Positions 40,879 through 51,848 of a stretch of DNA of 64,000 nucleotides are shown here, one piece after another (position 1 is the first letter of the stretch; every line of letters starts with the position of its first letter). Under the pieces are notes generated by a model that saw only the letters and a program-made list of their open reading frames with translations, was not told the DNA's origin and did no database searches. Both the position numbers and the translations under genes were made by a program. The DNA is from Solwaraspora sp. WMMD792 (lineage in GTDB: Bacteria > Actinomycetota > Actinomycetes > Mycobacteriales > Micromonosporaceae): NCBI RefSeq assembly GCF_029626105.1, contig NZ_JARUBH010000009.1, positions 124,001 through 188,000 of the forward strand, read 5' to 3'.

Positions 40879-42003
40879 TTGGCCGCCGGGCGGTCCGCGC
40901 CGACCGGCGGCGGGTCACCGGCCGCCGGCCTGCCGGACTTTCCGTGGGATCGGCTGGCCCCGGTCAAGGAGCGTGCCGCCCGGCACCCCGACGGCATCGT
41001 GGACCTCTCGGTCGGTACACCGGTCGACCCGGTGCCGGCCGTGGTCCAGCAGGCGCTGGCTGCCACCACGGACACCCCGGGTTATCCGATGACGGCCGGC
41101 AGCCCGCGACTGCGCGAGGCCATCCGGGACTGGTGCGTGCGCGAGTGCGGTGCCGTCGGCGGCCGGATCGGTGTGCTCCCGACGGTCGGTTCCAAGGAAC
41201 TGGTCGCCTGGCTGCCCACCCTGCTCGGGGTCGGTCCCGGTGACGTGGTGGTGGTGCCGTCCGTCTGCTACCCGACCTACGAGGTGGGCGCCCGGCTCGC
41301 CGGGGCCGAGGTGGTACGGACCGACTCGCTGACCGCGCTCGGGCCGGCCAGCCGGGTCCGGCTGGTCTGGGTCAACTCGCCGGGCAACCCGACCGGCCAG
41401 GTGCTGCCCAGTGGGCATCTGCGCAAGGTCGTCGACTGGGCGCGCGAGCGCGGGGCGGTGGTGGCCAGCGACGAGTGCTACCAGACCCTCGGCTTCGAGG
41501 CGCAGCCGGTCTCGGTGCTCAGCGACGACGTCTGCGGCGGTGATCCGACCGGTCTGCTCGCCGTGCACTCGTTGTCCAAGCGGAGCAACCTGGCCGGCTA
41601 CCGGGCCGGGTTCGTCGCCGGTGAGCCGCGGCTCATCGACGACCTGCTCGCGGTGCGCAAGCACGCTGGCATGATCGTGCCGGCTCCGGTGCAGGCGGCG
41701 ATGGTCGCCGCGCTCACCGACGAGCGGCACGTGGCCGACCAGCGTCGGCGGTACGCGGCCCGCCGGGACCGGCTCCGGGGGGCGCTCACCGCGGCCGGCT
41801 TCACCATCTCCCACTCGACCGCTGGTCTCTACCTGTGGGCCAGCCGGGACGAGGACAGCTGGTCGACCGCCGACTGGCTCGCCGCCCGCGGCATCCTGGT
41901 CGCGCCGGGTGCCTTCTACGGCCCGGCCGGGCAGCGCCATGTGCGGGTGGCATTGACCGCCACCGACGAGCGGGTGGCGGCGGCGGTCGCCCGGCTCGGC
42001 TAG
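40879..42003 (+). CDS. dapC: Succinyldiaminopimelate aminotransferase
   Basis: The product is a class I/II PLP aminotransferase of about 374 residues. It has VDLSVGTPVDPVP, LPTVGSKELVAWLP, WVNSPGNPTGQ, the cofactor-binding Asp/Tyr in ASDECYQTLGF and the Schiff-base Lys in HSLSKRSNLAGYRAGF. This is the FdxA-linked actinobacterial DapC type that makes N-succinyl-LL-diaminopimelate for lysine and peptidoglycan. No ATG or GTG fits the start; TTG 40879 is the best in-frame choice, and a CTG at 40858 overlapping the fdxA stop is possible. Confidence 0.87.
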   Translation: MAAGRSAPTGGGSPAAGLPDFPWDRLAPVKERAARHPDGIVDLSVGTPVDPVPAVVQQALAATTDTPGYPMTAGSPRLREAIRDWCVRECGAVGGRIGVLPTVGSKELVAWLPTLLGVGPGDVVVVPSVCYPTYEVGARLAGAEVVRTDSLTALGPASRVRLVWVNSPGNPTGQVLPSGHLRKVVDWARERGAVVASDECYQTLGFEAQPVSVLSDDVCGGDPTGLLAVHSLSKRSNLAGYRAGFVAGEPRLIDDLLAVRKHAGMIVPAPVQAAMVAALTDERHVADQRRRYAARRDRLRGALTAAGFTISHSTAGLYLWASRDEDSWSTADWLAARGILVAPGAFYGPAGQRHVRVALTATDERVAAAVARLG

Positions 42004-42012
42004 GCTGGCCGG

Positions 42013-42675
42013 ATGGATGCTCCGGTGGTGGCGGTGCGCGGTGAGGTGACCCGGGAGGTCCCACCCGAGTTGGCCCGGTTCGGGGTGACCGCCGTCGCCC
42101 GGGGCAAGGACCGCTCCGGCACCCTCGCCCGGCTCGCCGAGCGGGGCGACGCGGTCCGTACCTTGATCGACGGGTACGGGCCGGCGATCGAGCGCCGGGA
42201 GTCCGGCGCGCTGCTGGTGCGGCCTGAGTGGCGACGCTCCGGGGAACGGGTCGTCGCCTACCACGCCAGCGTCACCACCACCGTCACGGTTGTCGACTTC
42301 ACTGTGCTCGGTGAGCTGATGATGCGGCTGGCCGGTCAGGACCAGGTCCAGGTCAGCGGGCCGTGGTGGTCGCTGCGGCCGACCAGCCCCGAGCTGGGCC
42401 AGGCCCGTCGGGCGGCGATCGCCGAAGCGATCACCCGGGCACGCGACTACGCCGACGCGCTCGGGGCGGAGGTGACCGGCCTGGTGGAATTGGCCGACCA
42501 CGGGATGTCCGCGCCGCAGCCGGTGACGTTGCGCGGTGCCCCCCGGGCGTTCGCCGCGACCGAGATGGCGGATTCCGCGCCGCAGCTCGACCTCGACCCG
42601 CAGGTGCAGACGGTGCAGGCGGTCGTGGAGGCCCGATTCACCATCTCTGCTCCGGCGGTACTGCGTCCAACGTGA
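42013..42675 (+). CDS. SIMPL-domain (DUF541) protein
   Basis: The 220-residue product fits the SIMPL domain: VVAVRGEVTREVPPELARFGV at the N-terminus, VVAYHASVTTTVTVVD, ARRAAIAEAITRARDYADALG, and a C-terminal strand VQTVQAVVEARFTISA. There is no signal peptide or membrane helix, so it is cytoplasmic here. Function of the family is unclear. It starts nine bases after dapC and is probably co-transcribed with fdxA-dapC. Confidence 0.82.
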   Translation: MDAPVVAVRGEVTREVPPELARFGVTAVARGKDRSGTLARLAERGDAVRTLIDGYGPAIERRESGALLVRPEWRRSGERVVAYHASVTTTVTVVDFTVLGELMMRLAGQDQVQVSGPWWSLRPTSPELGQARRAAIAEAITRARDYADALGAEVTGLVELADHGMSAPQPVTLRGAPRAFAATEMADSAPQLDLDPQVQTVQAVVEARFTISAPAVLRPT

Positions 42676-42867
42676 CCGGCGAACTGCCCGATCCGGATCG
42701 ACGTCTCATCGTTGCCGACCATTGCCCGGCAGAAGTATGGCCAACGCGTTGTCGGACTGGTAAACCGAGCGGTGGATGTGTTGCCCGGCGGTGAATGGAT
42801 CGCTCGGGCGTCGACGGGTCAGTTGTAGGCGTCGCCACGCGTTGACGTCCGGCCTGAGGGGAGGCCC

Positions 42868-45800
42868 GTGTCGGTCCGGAAGCTCACCAGTGGATATGCC
42901 ACGGTGATGATCCTGCTGTCCGCCGGGATCCTCCTCGCCCCCGGCTGGCATCCGGTGCTGTGGCCGGCGCTCGGTCTGATGAGCGCCGGTGGAATCTTCT
43001 TCGGTATCCGCCGCTACCGGCCGAAACGGGCCGCTGCGTGGTGGAGTCTCGCCGCCGCAGTGGTGATGCTCGCCGCCGGCGACACGACATACGCGATTCT
43101 TCCCGGCTCAATCGTCACCGAGCTGTGCTATCTGACGGTATTCGCCCTCACCGCCGTCGGCCTGTTCATGCTGACCCGGGGCAACCAGATGCTTGGCGAC
43201 CGGTCGCGGCTGCTCGACGTCCTCACATTTCTGTGCACCGCCGCGCTTCTGGCCTGGATCTTCATCATCGGTCCGTACATCACCGCTCCCGGGATGGATC
43301 CGTTCGAACGATCGATCCTCGCCGCGTACGCCCTCGGTGATCTGTTGATTCTGGCCGTGATGATTCGCCTGCTGGCGACGAATCCACGGACCCCGGCCCT
43401 GGTGTTGCTGCTCGTCGGGGGCGCCGGCATGCTCACCGGCGACATCCTGTACGGACTGACGACGCTCGGTGAGCAGTGGCAGCCCGGCGGGCCGATCGAG
43501 CTCGGCTGGCTGCTGACGTACCTGACCTGGGGAGCGGCCGGGCTGCATCCGTCGATGGCGCAGCTGTCCGAGCCGGCGGAGATCGAGCCGGGCAAGATCA
43601 GCCGGCCGTGGGCGGTGCTGCTGGTCCTGGCAACCATGATCTCGCCGTCGATTCTGCTGATCGAGGCGATGACCGGGCGGATCCGCGACGGGGCGATGCT
43701 GGCCATCACCTCGGCGGTGGTCTTCGCGTTGGTGCTCAGCCGGTTCGGTGACGTGCTCGCGGCACACCGTCAGACGGTCCGCCGGGAGCAGGGGCTGCGG
43801 GACGCGTGCGCCGCCCTGGTCTCGGCGGCCGACGCGGCGCAGGTGGATCGTGCGGTGCGGTCCGGGCTCGCCCGGATCGTGCCGGAGGGCGTCGACCACC
43901 GCCTGGTGCTGGTGCTCAACCGCACCGGCGGGGTACCGGCGCTGGCCAGCAGCGTCTGGGGTCCGTCGGTGCCGGCGACGGCGACCGGCACGTTGCTGCC
44001 GTCGACCGCCGCGGTACGGCGTACCCGGCTGCTGCGTCGGCCGACCCTGACCCCGATGCTGGCCCACCAGCTCGGGTCGTTTCCGTTCGCGTTGCTCTGC
44101 CCGTTGGTGCTGCCGGAGCAGCGGCCACCCGGTCCGGTGCCGGCACAGCCGCGGCCCGACGTGACCGGTCCGCGAGCCGGGGTGCTGCTGGTCTCAGCCG
44201 AGACCAGCGTCCTCAACGCGTTGCGCGACGCCATCGAGGTGCTGGCCAGTCACGCCACGATGGCATTGGAACGGATCCGGCTGGGTGACGAGATCAACCG
44301 GCGGGACGCGGAGGTGTACTTCCGGGCCCTGGTGCAGAACAGCGTGGACATCATTCTGATCGTCGACGACTGCGACGCGGTCCGGTACGCCAGCCCGGCG
44401 GTGCAGACGGTGCTCGGTCGGCCGGCACCGGACGGCGGCCCGCTGACCGACCTGGTCGATCCGCCGGACCACGGGCGGGTGCTCGAAGGGCTGGCCCTGG
44501 TCCGCTCCTCCGGTGAGCCGCACGACTGGCCGGACTGGCGGCTGCGGCACGCCGACGGTAGCACCGTGCAGGTCGAGGTGAGCTGCCGTGACCTGCGGTC
44601 GGACCGGGCGGTACGCGGTCTGGTGCTCACCCTGCGGGACGTCACCGAGCGACGTCGGCTGGAGCAGGAGTTGACTCACCGGGCGTTCCACGACTCGTTG
44701 ACCGGTCTGGCGAACCGGGTGCTGTTCCACGACCGGGTGCAGCAGGCAGTGGCCCGCGCCCAGCGCGGCGGGCACGCGGTCGGCGTACTGTTCATCGATC
44801 TTGACGACTTCAAGGTGGTCAACGACACGATGGGCCATCAGGCCGGCGACGAGTTGCTGGTCGCGGTGGCGAACCGGTTGGCGGCCACGCTGGGATCGGC
44901 CGACGCGGCCGCCCGGCTCGGCGGTGACGAGTTCGCCGCGCTGGTCGACGACGCGACCGACCCGGCCGAGGTGGAGCAGACGGCGCAGCGGGTGGTGGCG
45001 GCCTTCACCGAGCCGTTCCGGCTCGCCGGCCGGATGGTCGGTGGCGCGGTCAGCGTCGGGGTCGCCGCCACCTCGGACGCCGAGGGCACCGACGAGCTGC
45101 TGCGGCACGCGGATCTCGCCCTCTACGTCGCCAAGGGTGCGGGCAAGGGACGCTGGCGGCGGTACCAGCCGGCGTTGCACGTGAGCCTGATCCGGCGGAT
45201 GGAGCTGCGTACCGCGTTGGAACGGTCGGCGCCGGAGTCCGACTTCGCCGTCGTGTACCAGCCGGTCGTCGAGCTGGCCAGCGGCAACGCCGTCGGGCTG
45301 GAGGCGTTGCTGCGGTGGCGGCACCCGAGCCTGGGGCTGCTGCGGCCGGACCAGTTCATCGACGTGGCCGAGGAGACCGGGCTGATCGAGCCGATCGGCG
45401 ACTGGGTGCTGGGCCGGGCGCTCGCCGCTGTCACCCAGTGGCGGGCCGCTCTGCCGGTGGGTGAGGCTCCGTATGTCAGCATCAACGTCTCTGCCCGGCA
45501 GTTCCGGGTGGCCGGCTTCACCGGCAAGGTCCGTCGCGAGTTGATCGCCGCCGGGTTGCCGGCGGACTCGGTGATGCTGGAGCTGACCGAGAGTCTGCTG
45601 CTGCAGAACGACGACCAGGTCTGGTCGGACCTGGCACAGCTGCGCGAGCTCGGTGTCCGGCTGGCCATCGACGACTTCGGTACGGGGTTCTCCTCGCTCA
45701 GCTACCTGCGTCAGCTGCCTATCGACGTACTCAAGATCGACCGTTCGTTCACCGCGGAGATGGCCTTCTCGCAACGGCAGCGGTCGTTGGTGGACGGGAT

Positions 45801-45990
45801 CATCCGGTTGGCGCACTCGCTCGGGCTGCAGGTGGTGGCGGAGGGCATCGAGACGGTCGCCGACCGGAACCTGCTCGGTGATCTGGGCTGTGGCTTCGGG
45901 CAGGGTTATCTGTTTTCCCGGCCGCTCGCCGAGGCGGACGCGGCGGCCTGGCTGGCCGGTGGCCGGCCGGTCGGGTTGACCCACCCATAG
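42868..45990 (+). CDS. Membrane GGDEF-EAL protein (cyclic di-GMP turnover)
   Basis: The 1040-residue product has an N-terminal membrane sensor of about nine helices (residues 1-290), a GAF-like region (310-470) and a PAS domain (about 480-590). A GGDEF domain with intact RLGGDEF near 688 and an EAL domain follow. The EAL domain has EALLRWRHP near 812, and IDDFGTGFSSL and KIDRSF further on. The residues five before GGDEF (GSAD) lack the Arg of the RxxD inhibitory site, so product inhibition of the cyclase is unlikely. GTG 42868 follows GGGGAGG. Confidence 0.93.
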   Translation: MSVRKLTSGYATVMILLSAGILLAPGWHPVLWPALGLMSAGGIFFGIRRYRPKRAAAWWSLAAAVVMLAAGDTTYAILPGSIVTELCYLTVFALTAVGLFMLTRGNQMLGDRSRLLDVLTFLCTAALLAWIFIIGPYITAPGMDPFERSILAAYALGDLLILAVMIRLLATNPRTPALVLLLVGGAGMLTGDILYGLTTLGEQWQPGGPIELGWLLTYLTWGAAGLHPSMAQLSEPAEIEPGKISRPWAVLLVLATMISPSILLIEAMTGRIRDGAMLAITSAVVFALVLSRFGDVLAAHRQTVRREQGLRDACAALVSAADAAQVDRAVRSGLARIVPEGVDHRLVLVLNRTGGVPALASSVWGPSVPATATGTLLPSTAAVRRTRLLRRPTLTPMLAHQLGSFPFALLCPLVLPEQRPPGPVPAQPRPDVTGPRAGVLLVSAETSVLNALRDAIEVLASHATMALERIRLGDEINRRDAEVYFRALVQNSVDIILIVDDCDAVRYASPAVQTVLGRPAPDGGPLTDLVDPPDHGRVLEGLALVRSSGEPHDWPDWRLRHADGSTVQVEVSCRDLRSDRAVRGLVLTLRDVTERRRLEQELTHRAFHDSLTGLANRVLFHDRVQQAVARAQRGGHAVGVLFIDLDDFKVVNDTMGHQAGDELLVAVANRLAATLGSADAAARLGGDEFAALVDDATDPAEVEQTAQRVVAAFTEPFRLAGRMVGGAVSVGVAATSDAEGTDELLRHADLALYVAKGAGKGRWRRYQPALHVSLIRRMELRTALERSAPESDFAVVYQPVVELASGNAVGLEALLRWRHPSLGLLRPDQFIDVAEETGLIEPIGDWVLGRALAAVTQWRAALPVGEAPYVSINVSARQFRVAGFTGKVRRELIAAGLPADSVMLELTESLLLQNDDQVWSDLAQLRELGVRLAIDDFGTGFSSLSYLRQLPIDVLKIDRSFTAEMAFSQRQRSLVDGIIRLAHSLGLQVVAEGIETVADRNLLGDLGCGFGQGYLFSRPLAEADAAAWLAGGRPVGLTHP

Positions 45991-46065
45991 ATGATCTATA
46001 AGTAGTCGTGTGGCGACTTAGAGTGCAATCGTGTCCATATTGCCCCGAGTTTCGGGCCGGGTCGA

Positions 46066-46082
46066 TGCATACCAGGTATGCA
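46066..46082. promoter_or_regulatory. 17-bp perfect palindrome upstream of the subtilase gene
   Basis: TGCATACC-A-GGTATGCA lies 62 bp before the protease ATG, in an AT-richer stretch than its surroundings. Its perfect symmetry and position suggest an operator. An ATG at 46078 inside it opens a longer frame for the protease, but that start lacks a Shine-Dalgarno. Confidence 0.55.
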
Positions 46083-46143
46083 ATCCTGGGGCTTCGGAAT
46101 CACGACCCTGACGCCGCTGCGGCGTCTACCGGGGAGGTTCACG

Positions 46144-49100
46144 ATGTCCAATCCATCCAGGAGAGTCCAAGCCGCCGCTCTCGTCGCCGTACTGGCCGCG
46201 ACGCTGATCGGTGTCGGACGGCCGGGACCGGCCGCCGCCCGCCCGGCACCGACCCCCGACGACCCGGTCAGCCGGGTCCGTACCGACCCCGCGACCGTGG
46301 TCACCCTGGTCACCGGGGACCGGGTCGTCGTCACCAGCGCCGGCACCGCCGTCCAACCCGCCCCAGGCCGCAACCACCTGCGGTTCCACACCTACCAGAG
46401 CTCCGACGGCCGGTACGTCGTACCAGCCGACGCGCAGCCGCTGATCCGCACCGGCGTGCTGGACCGGCGACTGTTCAACGTCACCGACCTGATCTCGTAC
46501 GGTTACCACGACGCCGCCACCGCTCGGCTGCCGCTGCTCGTCGAGTACGCCGCCCCGGCCGACGCCGCCCGCCGGGACGCCGGTGGCCTTGCCGGCGCGC
46601 GGATCACCCGGGACCTGCCGGCGATCGGTGGTGCCGCGCTGACCGCCGACAAGCACGCGGCGACCGACTTCTGGGCGGCGGTCACCGGCACCGACCCGGC
46701 CGCGCCCGGCGGGGCCACCGGCACCGACCCGGCCGCGTCCGGCGGGGCCACCGGCCGCGCCGGGGCCCTGGCCACCGCCTCCGGCCTGGCCCGGGTCTGG
46801 CTGGACGGCAGACGACGGTTACTGCTCGACCGCAGCGTCGGGCAGATCGGCGCGCCGGCCGCCCACGACGCCGGATTCACCGGGGCCGGGGTGATCGTCG
46901 CGGTGCTGGACAGCGGGGTCGACGCAGACCACCCCGACCTGACCGGCAAGGTGGCCCGGTCGGAGAACTTCACCGACGACCCGGACCCGGCCGACCGGGT
47001 CGGCCACGGCACCCACGTCGCCTCGATCATCGCCGGCAGCGGTGCCGCCTCCGGCGGGGCGAACCGTGGTGTGGCCCCCGACGCCACCCTGATCTCCGGC
47101 AAGGTGTGCGAGTCGTCCTGGTGCACCGAGTCGGCGATCCTGGCCGGCATGCAGTGGGCCGCGACCGACCAGCGGGCCACCGTCGTCAACCTCAGCCTCG
47201 GTGGCCCGGACACCCCGCAGACCGATCCGCTGGAGAAGGCGGTTGACACGCTCACCGCGCAGACCGGCGCGCTCTTCGTGATCTCAGCCGGAAACTCCGG
47301 CGCGGACCGCACCGTCGGCTCGCCGGGCAGCGCCGACGCGGCGCTGACCGTGGGCGCGGTGGACCGCGACGACACGCTCGCCGACTTCTCCAGCCGGGGA
47401 CCACGCACCGGTGACGACGCGGTCAAGCCGGACATCACCGCCCCGGGCGTCGGGATCGTCGCGGCCCGCGCCGCCGGCACCACCCTCGCCGATCCGGTCG
47501 ACGAGCACTACGTCGCCGCCTCCGGCACCTCGATGGCCGCGCCGCACGTGGCCGGAGCGGCCGCGCTGCTCGCCCAGCGCCGGCCGAACTGGACCGCCGT
47601 GCGGTTGAAGGCCGGCCTGATGGCGTCGGCCGCACCACGCTCCGGCACCGGCGCGTACCCGCAGGGTGCCGGCCGGGTGGACGTCGCCCGCGCCGTGACC
47701 CAGGAGCTGATCAGCCGACCGGCCAGCGTGTCGTTCGGCCGCGCCGACTGGCCGCACCACGACGACCCGGCGATCGTCGAGAAGGTCACCTACCGCAACA
47801 CCGGCAGCAAGCCGCAGACCCTGACCCTCACCGTCGAAGCCGTCGGCCCGACCGGCCGCAGCGCGCCGACGGCGATGTTCCGGGCCGGTGCCGACACGCT
47901 GACCGTACCGGCCGGCGGCACCGCCGCTGTCACCCTGACCGCGGACACCAGCGTCGGTGGCCCGGACGGCTACTACTCCGGCCATCTGGTCGCCACCGGC
48001 GCCGGCCAGCGCGTCGTCACCCCGTTCGGCGTCCACCGCGAGGTGGAGAGCTACGACCTGACCTTCGTCCACGTCGACCAGGCCGGCGTGGCGACCGACG
48101 ACTACTGGACCGTCGCGGTCGGCCTGGACCAGCCGGTGGACGCGATGCCGTGGACCTCGGACGGCTCCGGCCGGGTCGCCACCCGGCTGCCCGCCGGCCG
48201 GTACGGACTGTCCAGCGTGATCCAACGCCAGACTGGCGAACAGGAGTACGAGCTCGCCGTCCTGGTCCGGTCGAACCTGCGGCTGGACGGTGACCGCACC
48301 GTACTGTTCGACGCCCGTACCGCCCGGCCGGTCCGGATGACCGTGCCCGAGTCGACCGCCCGTCCGGCGCTGGTCGACGTCAGCTTCCAGTACCGCACCC
48401 CGGACACCGGTGCCGGGATCGGGGTGCTGGCCGACACGTTCGACGGGCTCTCCGCCGCCCATGAGGGCGGTCCGTCGGGCACGGGCGAGTTCACCGCCAG
48501 CATCGCCAGCCAGTGGCTGCGACCGGACGGCGCGGACGGGTTCACCGCCAGCCCGTACTTCTACGGGTTGAGCGAGCTCTTCGTCGACCGGCTGCCCACC
48601 GGGTTCACCCGGCACTACCGTCCCCGGGACCTGGCCACCGTCCGGCACCGGTTCCGTGGGGTCAGCCACGGCGACCGCACCGACCGGCTGGTCTTCCCCG
48701 GCCACGGCGAGCGGGACATCGGGGGATGGGCGCTGGTGACCCCGGTCGAGCTGCCCAGCGTGCGGGTGGAGCACTACAGCGTGTCGAGCACGTCGACCTG
48801 GGAGAGTTCCCTGGAGTTCGGCCGGACGGTGGACGGTCAGCTCTGGCCGGAGTACACCGCCGTGCTGGTCTCGCCGCCGAGCCGCCACCAGCCTGGCAAA
48901 CGCACCCTGGACACCTGGAACCTGGCACCGTACGGGCCGGTGTTCCCGGCCGTCGCGGGTGACGGTGCCTGGGTCAGCCGGCGGGGCAACGTCGTCGAAG
49001 TCCAGGTGCCGATGTTCGGCGACGCGCAGGGCCACCCCGGCGGGGTGGTGACGGAGACCGCGCGGACCGCGCTGTACCGCAGCGGCAAGCTGATCGGGGA

Positions 49101-49587
49101 GAGCCCGGAGCCGGGCTACGGCTGGTTCCCGGTACCGCGGGCCCAGGCCGACTACCGGTTGGAGGTGTCGGCGACGCACGACGTCGGGGACTTCTCCACG
49201 TCGGTCAGCGGGGCGTGGACCTTCCCGTCCGGTCCGGTGACCCGTGACCAGGTGGCGGCGCTGCCGGTGATGGCGGTGCGGTTCACCCCGTCGGTGGACG
49301 CCGGCAACACCGCCGTCGCCGGGCGGGCGATGGAGATCCCGTTCACCGTCGCCCACCAGCCCGGAGTGGTCGGGATCGGGATCCGTCGGCCGACCGTCGA
49401 GGCGTCCTACGACGGCGGGCGGACCTGGCAGCCGGTCGACGTACGGTCCGCCAAGGCCGGCTGGACCGCCACGGTCCACCATCCGGACCGGGACGGCTAC
49501 GTGTCACTGCGGGCGTCGGTCACCGACCGGGCCGGCAACACGGCACGGCAGACGATCGTCCAGGCGTACCGGATCGCGCGGCGCTGA
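46144..49587 (+). CDS. Large secreted subtilisin-family serine protease
   Basis: The 1147-residue product has a signal peptide ([15 protein letters not shown] through AAA), a propeptide of about 190 residues and an S8 catalytic domain. Asp256 is in VLDSGVD, His288 in GHGTHVA, Ser463 in [13 protein letters not shown], and the oxyanion Asn in ISAGNSG. About 600 residues of beta-rich C-terminal domains follow. A Gly/Ala/Thr-rich repeat (GTDPAA-x-GGATG, twice) lies near residue 185 in the propeptide linker. ATG 46144 follows GGGGAGG. It is an extracellular protein-degrading enzyme; substrates are not known. Confidence 0.92.
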   Translation: MSNPSRRVQAAALVAVLAATLIGVGRPGPAAARPAPTPDDPVSRVRTDPATVVTLVTGDRVVVTSAGTAVQPAPGRNHLRFHTYQSSDGRYVVPADAQPLIRTGVLDRRLFNVTDLISYGYHDAATARLPLLVEYAAPADAARRDAGGLAGARITRDLPAIGGAALTADKHAATDFWAAVTGTDPAAPGGATGTDPAASGGATGRAGALATASGLARVWLDGRRRLLLDRSVGQIGAPAAHDAGFTGAGVIVAVLDSGVDADHPDLTGKVARSENFTDDPDPADRVGHGTHVASIIAGSGAASGGANRGVAPDATLISGKVCESSWCTESAILAGMQWAATDQRATVVNLSLGGPDTPQTDPLEKAVDTLTAQTGALFVISAGNSGADRTVGSPGSADAALTVGAVDRDDTLADFSSRGPRTGDDAVKPDITAPGVGIVAARAAGTTLADPVDEHYVAASGTSMAAPHVAGAAALLAQRRPNWTAVRLKAGLMASAAPRSGTGAYPQGAGRVDVARAVTQELISRPASVSFGRADWPHHDDPAIVEKVTYRNTGSKPQTLTLTVEAVGPTGRSAPTAMFRAGADTLTVPAGGTAAVTLTADTSVGGPDGYYSGHLVATGAGQRVVTPFGVHREVESYDLTFVHVDQAGVATDDYWTVAVGLDQPVDAMPWTSDGSGRVATRLPAGRYGLSSVIQRQTGEQEYELAVLVRSNLRLDGDRTVLFDARTARPVRMTVPESTARPALVDVSFQYRTPDTGAGIGVLADTFDGLSAAHEGGPSGTGEFTASIASQWLRPDGADGFTASPYFYGLSELFVDRLPTGFTRHYRPRDLATVRHRFRGVSHGDRTDRLVFPGHGERDIGGWALVTPVELPSVRVEHYSVSSTSTWESSLEFGRTVDGQLWPEYTAVLVSPPSRHQPGKRTLDTWNLAPYGPVFPAVAGDGAWVSRRGNVVEVQVPMFGDAQGHPGGVVTETARTALYRSGKLIGESPEPGYGWFPVPRAQADYRLEVSATHDVGDFSTSVSGAWTFPSGPVTRDQVAALPVMAVRFTPSVDAGNTAVAGRAMEIPFTVAHQPGVVGIGIRRPTVEASYDGGRTWQPVDVRSAKAGWTATVHHPDRDGYVSLRASVTDRAGNTARQTIVQAYRIARR

Positions 49588-49594
49588 CCCGCGC

Positions 49595-49641
49595 CGGCCG
49601 GTGCCCTGCCCGTCGCCACGGGGCGGGTGGGGCACCGGCCG
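49595..49641. terminator. Bidirectional terminator between the subtilase and dapD
   Basis: CGGCCGGTGCCC (49595-49606) pairs perfectly with its complement at 49630-49641, and an inner CCCG/CGGG stem extends it. It starts eight bases after the protease stop, between convergent genes. Confidence 0.75.
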
Positions 49642-49687
49642 ACCTCGGCGGAGCCGCCACCGGCTCACCGCACCGGCCGGTCCGCGG

Positions 49688-50644
49688 TCAGCTGTTGGCG
49701 TGCAGTGCCTCGTTGAGCTGGATGCCGGCACCGGTACGCGGCCGGGCCTCCAGCGCGCCGGTGACCGAGTTGCGCCAGAACAGCAGCCCGTCGACGCCGG
49801 ACAACTCGCGGGCCTTGACCACCCGACCGTCCGGCAGGGTCACCTTGGAGCCGGCGGTGATGTAGCAGCCGGCCTCCACCACGCAGTCGTCGCCCAGCGA
49901 GATGCCGATGCCGGCGTTCGCGCCGAGCAGACTGCGCTCGCCGATACGTACCTTTTCGGTGCCGCCACCGGAGAGGGTGCCCATGATCGACGCGCCGGCG
50001 CCGACGTCGGAGCCGTCGCCGACCACCACGCCGGCGACGATCCGCCCCTCGACCATCGAGGTGCCGAGCGTGCCGGCGTTGAAGTTGCAGAAGCCTTCGT
50101 GCATGACGGTCGTCCCGGACGCCAGGTGGGCGCCGAGCCGTACCCGGTCGGCGTCGGCGATCCGCACCCCGGACGGCACCACGTAGTCGGTCATCCGGGG
50201 GAACTTGTCCACCCCGTACACCGCCAGGTGCCGCCCGGCGGCCCGCTCGATCAGCCGCAGCTCGTCGACCCGGTCCGGCGGGCACGGACCGGCGGAGGTC
50301 CAGGCGACGTTGGCCAGCCGGCCGAAGATGCCGTCCAGATTGAGCTCGTTCGGCCGGACCAGCCGGTGGGAGAGCAGGTGCAGCCGCAGGTACGCGTCGG
50401 CGGCGTCGGCGATCGGGTCGGCCAACGAACCGATCTCGACGACCACGATCTCGGTACGCAGTCCGGGCAGTGCCCGGGGGCCGACCACAGCGCCGGGCAG
50501 CCCGGCCGGTGTGCTGCCGTTCGCGGCTGGCGGACGCTCGCCGAGCCCCAGCTGGCCGACCGGATACCAGGTGTCCAGCACCTGCCCCTGCTCCGTGCAG
50601 GTGGCCAGGCCGATGCCCCAGGCGGGCTGCGTCGAAACCGTCAC
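49688..50644 (-). CDS. dapD: Tetrahydrodipicolinate N-succinyltransferase
   Basis: The 318-residue product has an N-terminal alpha/beta domain and a left-handed beta-helix built of hexapeptide repeats ([53 protein letters not shown]). This is the actinobacterial DapD type. It makes N-succinyl-2-amino-6-oxopimelate, the step before DapC. It is divergent from dapE across about 110 bp, so the two can be expressed together. Confidence 0.95.
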   Translation of the reverse strand: MTVSTQPAWGIGLATCTEQGQVLDTWYPVGQLGLGERPPAANGSTPAGLPGAVVGPRALPGLRTEIVVVEIGSLADPIADAADAYLRLHLLSHRLVRPNELNLDGIFGRLANVAWTSAGPCPPDRVDELRLIERAAGRHLAVYGVDKFPRMTDYVVPSGVRIADADRVRLGAHLASGTTVMHEGFCNFNAGTLGTSMVEGRIVAGVVVGDGSDVGAGASIMGTLSGGGTEKVRIGERSLLGANAGIGISLGDDCVVEAGCYITAGSKVTLPDGRVVKARELSGVDGLLFWRNSVTGALEARPRTGAGIQLNEALHANS

Positions 50645-50752
50645 CGAACTGTCGCCTTCCGATCGGGGTACGAGTCACCACCGGGCCGACGTCCGGGCGA
50701 TCCGGGTGATCAGCGGACGAGTCGACCCTGCCGAGACGGTACCGTGCCAGCC

Positions 50753-51826
50753 ATGGTGAACCCGCTGACCCCCGAGGTCCTGGCCGATCCGGTGACCCTG
50801 ACCCGCGCGTTGGTCGACATCGAGTCGGTGTCGCGCAACGAGCAGCGGATCGCCGACTGCGTGGAGCAGGCGCTGTCCGTCGTGCCCTGGCTCACCACCG
50901 GGCGGTACGGCAACACGGTGATGGCCCGGACCGAGCTGGGGCGTTCCCGACGGGTGGTGCTCGCCGGGCATCTGGACACCGTGCCGCTGGCCGACAACTT
51001 CCCGTCCCGGGTGGTCGACGGCCTGATCTACGGCTGCGGCACCTCGGACATGAAGTCCGGGGTGGCGCACGCGTTGCATCTGGCGGCCACCGTCGCCGAG
51101 CCGAGGTACGACGTCACCTACCTGTTCTACGAGGCGGAGGAGATCGACTCACGGTTCAACGGGCTGCGTCTGGTGGCCGAGGCCCACCCGCAGTGGCTGT
51201 CGGCCGACTTCGCGGTGCTGCACGAGCCGACCCACGGCGTCGTCGAGGCCGGTTGCCAGGGCACCCTGCGGGCGGTGGTCGGCACCACCGGCCGCCGGGC
51301 CCACTCCGCCCGGTCCTGGCGTGGGGTGAACGCCATCCACGCCGCCGGTGAGGTGCTGCGCCGGCTGGGCGACTATTCGGCGCGGACCGTCACCATCGAC
51401 GGATGCGAGTACCGGGAAGGGCTGAACGCGGTCCGGATCGGCGGCGGGGTGGCCGGCAACGTGATCCCGGACCGGTGCGACGTCGAGGTCAACTTCCGGT
51501 TCGCGCCGGACCGCGACGGGCAGCAGGCGGAGCAGCACGTCCGCGAGGTCTTCGCCGGGTTCGACATCGAGGTGGTCGACTGCGCCGGCGGGGCGCTGCC
51601 CGGACTGACGTCGGCACCGGCGCGGGAGTTCCTCGCGGCGGTCGGCGCGCCGCCGGTCGCGAAGCTGGGCTGGACCGACGTCGCCCGGTTCGCCGCGCTG
51701 GGCATCCCGGCGCTCAACTTCGGCCCCGGCGACCCCAACCTGGCGCACGCCCGTGACGAGCACGTGGAGATCGACAAGATTCAGCAAGGTGCCGAGACAC
51801 TCCGGCGTTGGCTGACGCCGGAGTGA
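50753..51826 (+). CDS. dapE: Succinyl-diaminopimelate desuccinylase
   Basis: The 357-residue product is an M20 metallohydrolase: [12 protein letters not shown] carries the first His and Asp, [11 protein letters not shown] the bridging Asp, and FYEAEEIDS the catalytic Glu pair. The dimerisation domain includes [15 protein letters not shown]. It releases LL-diaminopimelate after DapC. ATG 50753 is used. The M20 group is broad, but the next-door dapD supports the name. Confidence 0.93.
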   Translation: MVNPLTPEVLADPVTLTRALVDIESVSRNEQRIADCVEQALSVVPWLTTGRYGNTVMARTELGRSRRVVLAGHLDTVPLADNFPSRVVDGLIYGCGTSDMKSGVAHALHLAATVAEPRYDVTYLFYEAEEIDSRFNGLRLVAEAHPQWLSADFAVLHEPTHGVVEAGCQGTLRAVVGTTGRRAHSARSWRGVNAIHAAGEVLRRLGDYSARTVTIDGCEYREGLNAVRIGGGVAGNVIPDRCDVEVNFRFAPDRDGQQAEQHVREVFAGFDIEVVDCAGGALPGLTSAPAREFLAAVGAPPVAKLGWTDVARFAALGIPALNFGPGDPNLAHARDEHVEIDKIQQGAETLRRWLTPE

Positions 51827-51848
51827 ACCGGGATCACCACAGCCGGGA

